The notes below the pieces were generated by a model. That model worked only from the letters and a program-made list of their open reading frames with translations. It made no database searches and was not told the DNA's origin. A DNA stretch of 64,000 nucleotides, taken from assembly GCF_030227115.1 (NCBI RefSeq), contig NZ_JASSUA010000001.1, positions 2,768,551 through 2,832,550 of the forward strand, read 5' to 3'. Position 1 is the stretch's first letter. Each line of letters opens with the position of its first letter. This stretch comes from Marinobacter sp. SS13-12. Lineage in GTDB: Bacteria; Pseudomonadota; Gammaproteobacteria; Pseudomonadales; Oleiphilaceae. A program made the position numbers and the translations under genes. Positions 62,681 through 64,000 of the stretch are shown here, piece by piece.

Positions 62681-62713
62681 CAGGCCGGGGGCAATTCAAT
62701 TGCCACCGGCCTG
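62681..62713 (+). terminator. Strong hairpin ending the sox operon
   Basis: CAGGCCGG (62681-62688) pairs with CCGGCCTG (62706-62713), and GGCAA with TTGCC inside, around a loop TTCAA, with one mismatch between the two stems. It lies between the stops of the sox MBL gene and the convergent cytochrome gene. The T run after it is weak (ATTAAGTT), so it may act in both directions. Confidence 0.65.
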
Positions 62714-62738
62714 ATTAAGTTACGAGTTTACGGGAGGT

Positions 62739-63089
62739 TCACTCTGTTTCTGAACGCATATCCAGAATCCAGTTCACCAGCTTTCTTGCCTCCTTCTCAC
62801 TGACTTCAGCACGAGCGTCCATTTCAGGCATCTTTGCTGAACCCCAGTGATCCTCGCCACCTGTCAGAACGACCTGAACAAGTTTGTCTGCATCGTTCTT
62901 TGTATATTTCTGGGCGATGCTCTGGAAAGACGGCGACCGAGGTACTTCGTCACTGGTGGTGTGACAAGCCATACACTGTTTTTCTTCCGCCAGTTGCATA
63001 GTTGTTTTACCGTGGGAATCTGCCATTGCTGCTGCAGAACCAAGGCAGAGGCAGCCCGCAAGCGCGGTTGATAAGATTGTCCGTTTCAT
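62739..63089 (-). CDS. Small class I c-type cytochrome
   Basis: About 116 residues. Signal peptide (MKRTILSTALAGCLCLGSAA, cleavage near AMAD) and one haem site CMACH at residues 39-43, with the axial Met in KMPEMDARAE. This is a small cytochrome of the c551/c5-like kind and could accept electrons from SoxXA or SoxCD. It is on the opposite strand from the sox operon and has its own ribosome site (AAAGGAAG). It diverges from the HExxH gene. Confidence 0.87.
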   Translation of the reverse strand: MKRTILSTALAGCLCLGSAAAMADSHGKTTMQLAEEKQCMACHTTSDEVPRSPSFQSIAQKYTKNDADKLVQVVLTGGEDHWGSAKMPEMDARAEVSEKEARKLVNWILDMRSETE

Positions 63090-63223
63090 ATTGGCTTCCT
63101 TTCGTTCGATCATAAATTTATCGTTCGAGATTACTGCCAATGGTTTAGACCAATACTGCCACCTCTTTAATCAATTTAGACTAAGAAGCATGGCCATTCT
63201 AGAAAAATCGGAAAGGAGATCAT

Positions 63224-63910
63224 TTGCACCAAGCTACCGGGGTTGAACATAAGAGGGGTTGGTTAATAAGCAGACAGTTGCTGTTGATTGCCCTGCTGTG
63301 GCTGGTAAATGTCCCGGGCTACTCCAGCATGAGAGTTGCGTGCCCTGTGCCGGGCGTCACCGTGTTTAGCGAACGAGCGGATGAGGGCGAATTGGCGTGC
63401 CAGGCGGTTGGTAAAACACTGACATTTATGCGGCGCCAGGGCTTCCGCGTCGATACTGAGTTTACCATCGATCTGGTCGATCGCCCCCTGAGCCTGCATG
63501 GCACGGAAGTGAAGGGCACCTACGATTCCAGGAGCTTTCAGATTGAGGTTCCCAGCTTCCCCCAGGCGCAAATGATGGCGCAACGCCGTCCGCCATTCCG
63601 GATGAGTATGAGCCATACGATGTGGCAGAGCTTCGTGGCCCACGAGGTAGCTCATGCGGTTGCACAAGCCAACTTCCAGGTGTCGAAACCTTCGCTCGAG
63701 GCACATGAATACATCGCCTATGTAGTACAACTCGCAACTCTTCCCGAGGCGATTCGGCAGCAGTTATTGGCCGCATTCGATAATCCGGCTTTCCAGCATG
63801 AAAGACAGATCAGTCGGGTTTTTCTGCAGCTCTCCCCGGAAATCTTTGCGGTGAAAGCCTACCTGCACTATGTTGCTCATGACCCTACACCGGAATTTAG
63901 GTCCATTTAA
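63224..63910 (+). CDS. Hypothetical secreted protein with an HExxH metalloprotease-like motif
   Basis: 228 residues. Start codon TTG at 63224 with AAAGGAG upstream. A hydrophobic signal (about residues 17-33) then a predicted periplasmic domain with FVAHEVAHAVAQA, whose HEVAH at residues 140-144 is an HExxH zinc motif; the Glu of the nearby HEYIAY (about residue 163) could be the third ligand, as in gluzincins. I do not know the family with certainty; it may be DUF6639. It lies alone beside the sox block and the IS3-like element and may be cargo of the same region. Confidence 0.65.
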   Translation: MHQATGVEHKRGWLISRQLLLIALLWLVNVPGYSSMRVACPVPGVTVFSERADEGELACQAVGKTLTFMRRQGFRVDTEFTIDLVDRPLSLHGTEVKGTYDSRSFQIEVPSFPQAQMMAQRRPPFRMSMSHTMWQSFVAHEVAHAVAQANFQVSKPSLEAHEYIAYVVQLATLPEAIRQQLLAAFDNPAFQHERQISRVFLQLSPEIFAVKAYLHYVAHDPTPEFRSI

Positions 63911-63956
63911 AACTGGAAAATCCGGCATGATAGAGCCCTGAGCAGGAGATCATGCC

Positions 63957-64000
63957 ATGAAGCGATCCCGTTACACCGAAGAGCAGATAGCCTTCGCCCT
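63957..64000 (+). mobile_element. Start of an IS3-family transposase OrfA (cut by the window end)
   Basis: ATG at 63957, with AGGAG upstream, begins MKRSRYTEEQIAFA, the usual start of IS3-family (IS407/IS3-like) OrfA transposases. The rest lies beyond the window. The left end of the element must be between the preceding gene's stop (63910) and 63957, but its terminal inverted repeat cannot be confirmed without the other end. Confidence 0.78.

Overview
The window reads as a piece of chromosome from a moderately GC-rich, respiring marine gammaproteobacterium. The overall flavour of the proteins (complete Sox thiosulfate oxidation, GlgABC plus GH57 and MalQ glycogen metabolism, MCP and PilZ proteins) suggests a Marinobacter-like organism. 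That placement is inference from protein character, not from a database search. Genes are dense, often overlap by 1 to 22 bases, and lie on both strands.

Layout. 1-9 kb: the start of a cytochrome bd-type oxidase subunit I gene (cut by the window edge), a methyltransferase, tRNA-Leu(UAA) with a clear promoter, a VIT1/CCC1-type transporter, an MFS transporter, a VOC protein, a Crp/Fnr-type regulator, an orphan lipoprotein, a crotonase, a DMT exporter and a patatin phospholipase. 9.5-17 kb: a large DUF6351-type lipoprotein, a second crotonase, a DUF192 lipoprotein coupled to a YadGH-like ABC exporter, and three small hypothetical genes. 17-24.2 kb: a selenium module. An ABC transporter of the putative selenate type (binding protein, short ATPase, double-length permease) diverges from a senB-type selenosugar synthase gene. 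A gene for SelD fused to an NADH-dehydrogenase-like flavoprotein converges on senB and follows a histone-H1-like HhH protein. No senA, mnmH or selA/selB is present in the window, so the final selenium product is unknown. 24.2-34 kb: PilZ protein, GNAT-nitrilase fusion, a chemoreceptor behind a good sigma-28 promoter, a periplasmic binding-type protein, DUF4442 protein, RecQ, an acyltransferase and a carboxylesterase. 34-47.7 kb: a glycogen/alpha-glucan island with glgB-glgA-glgP on the minus strand and glgC-GH57-malQ-pilZ-second glgP on the plus strand. 47.7-52.3 kb: TrkH, a small outer-membrane barrel, AcpH, a DUF785 aspartic protease and an Xre-RES toxin-antitoxin pair. 52.3-62.7 kb: a complete sox cluster (soxC-D-X-Y-Z-A-K-B, then a DsrE-like, a GlcG/HbpS-like and a DsbG-like gene and an MBL-fold gene) with a second MBL gene facing away at its upstream end. 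62.7-64 kb: a cytochrome c, an orphan HExxH protein, and the first codons of an IS3-type transposase at the window end.

How they work together. SoxXA, YZ, B and CD should oxidise thiosulfate fully to sulfate in the periplasm and feed electrons to c-type cytochromes. The glg genes make glycogen from ADP-glucose and break it down through two phosphorylases, GH57 and MalQ. The selenium module would import an oxyanion, make selenophosphate and attach selenium to a sugar.

The most interesting items are the selenium module lacking a local SenA; a three-half-site TATAAC/GTTATA array on an exact 10-bp pitch that overlaps the -10 box of the sox promoter; an MBL-fold Sox protein whose HxHxDH motif is destroyed although its other metal ligands remain; a 13-bp perfect inverted repeat covering the patatin start codon; and a short ribosome-bound reading frame just ahead of the second glgP.
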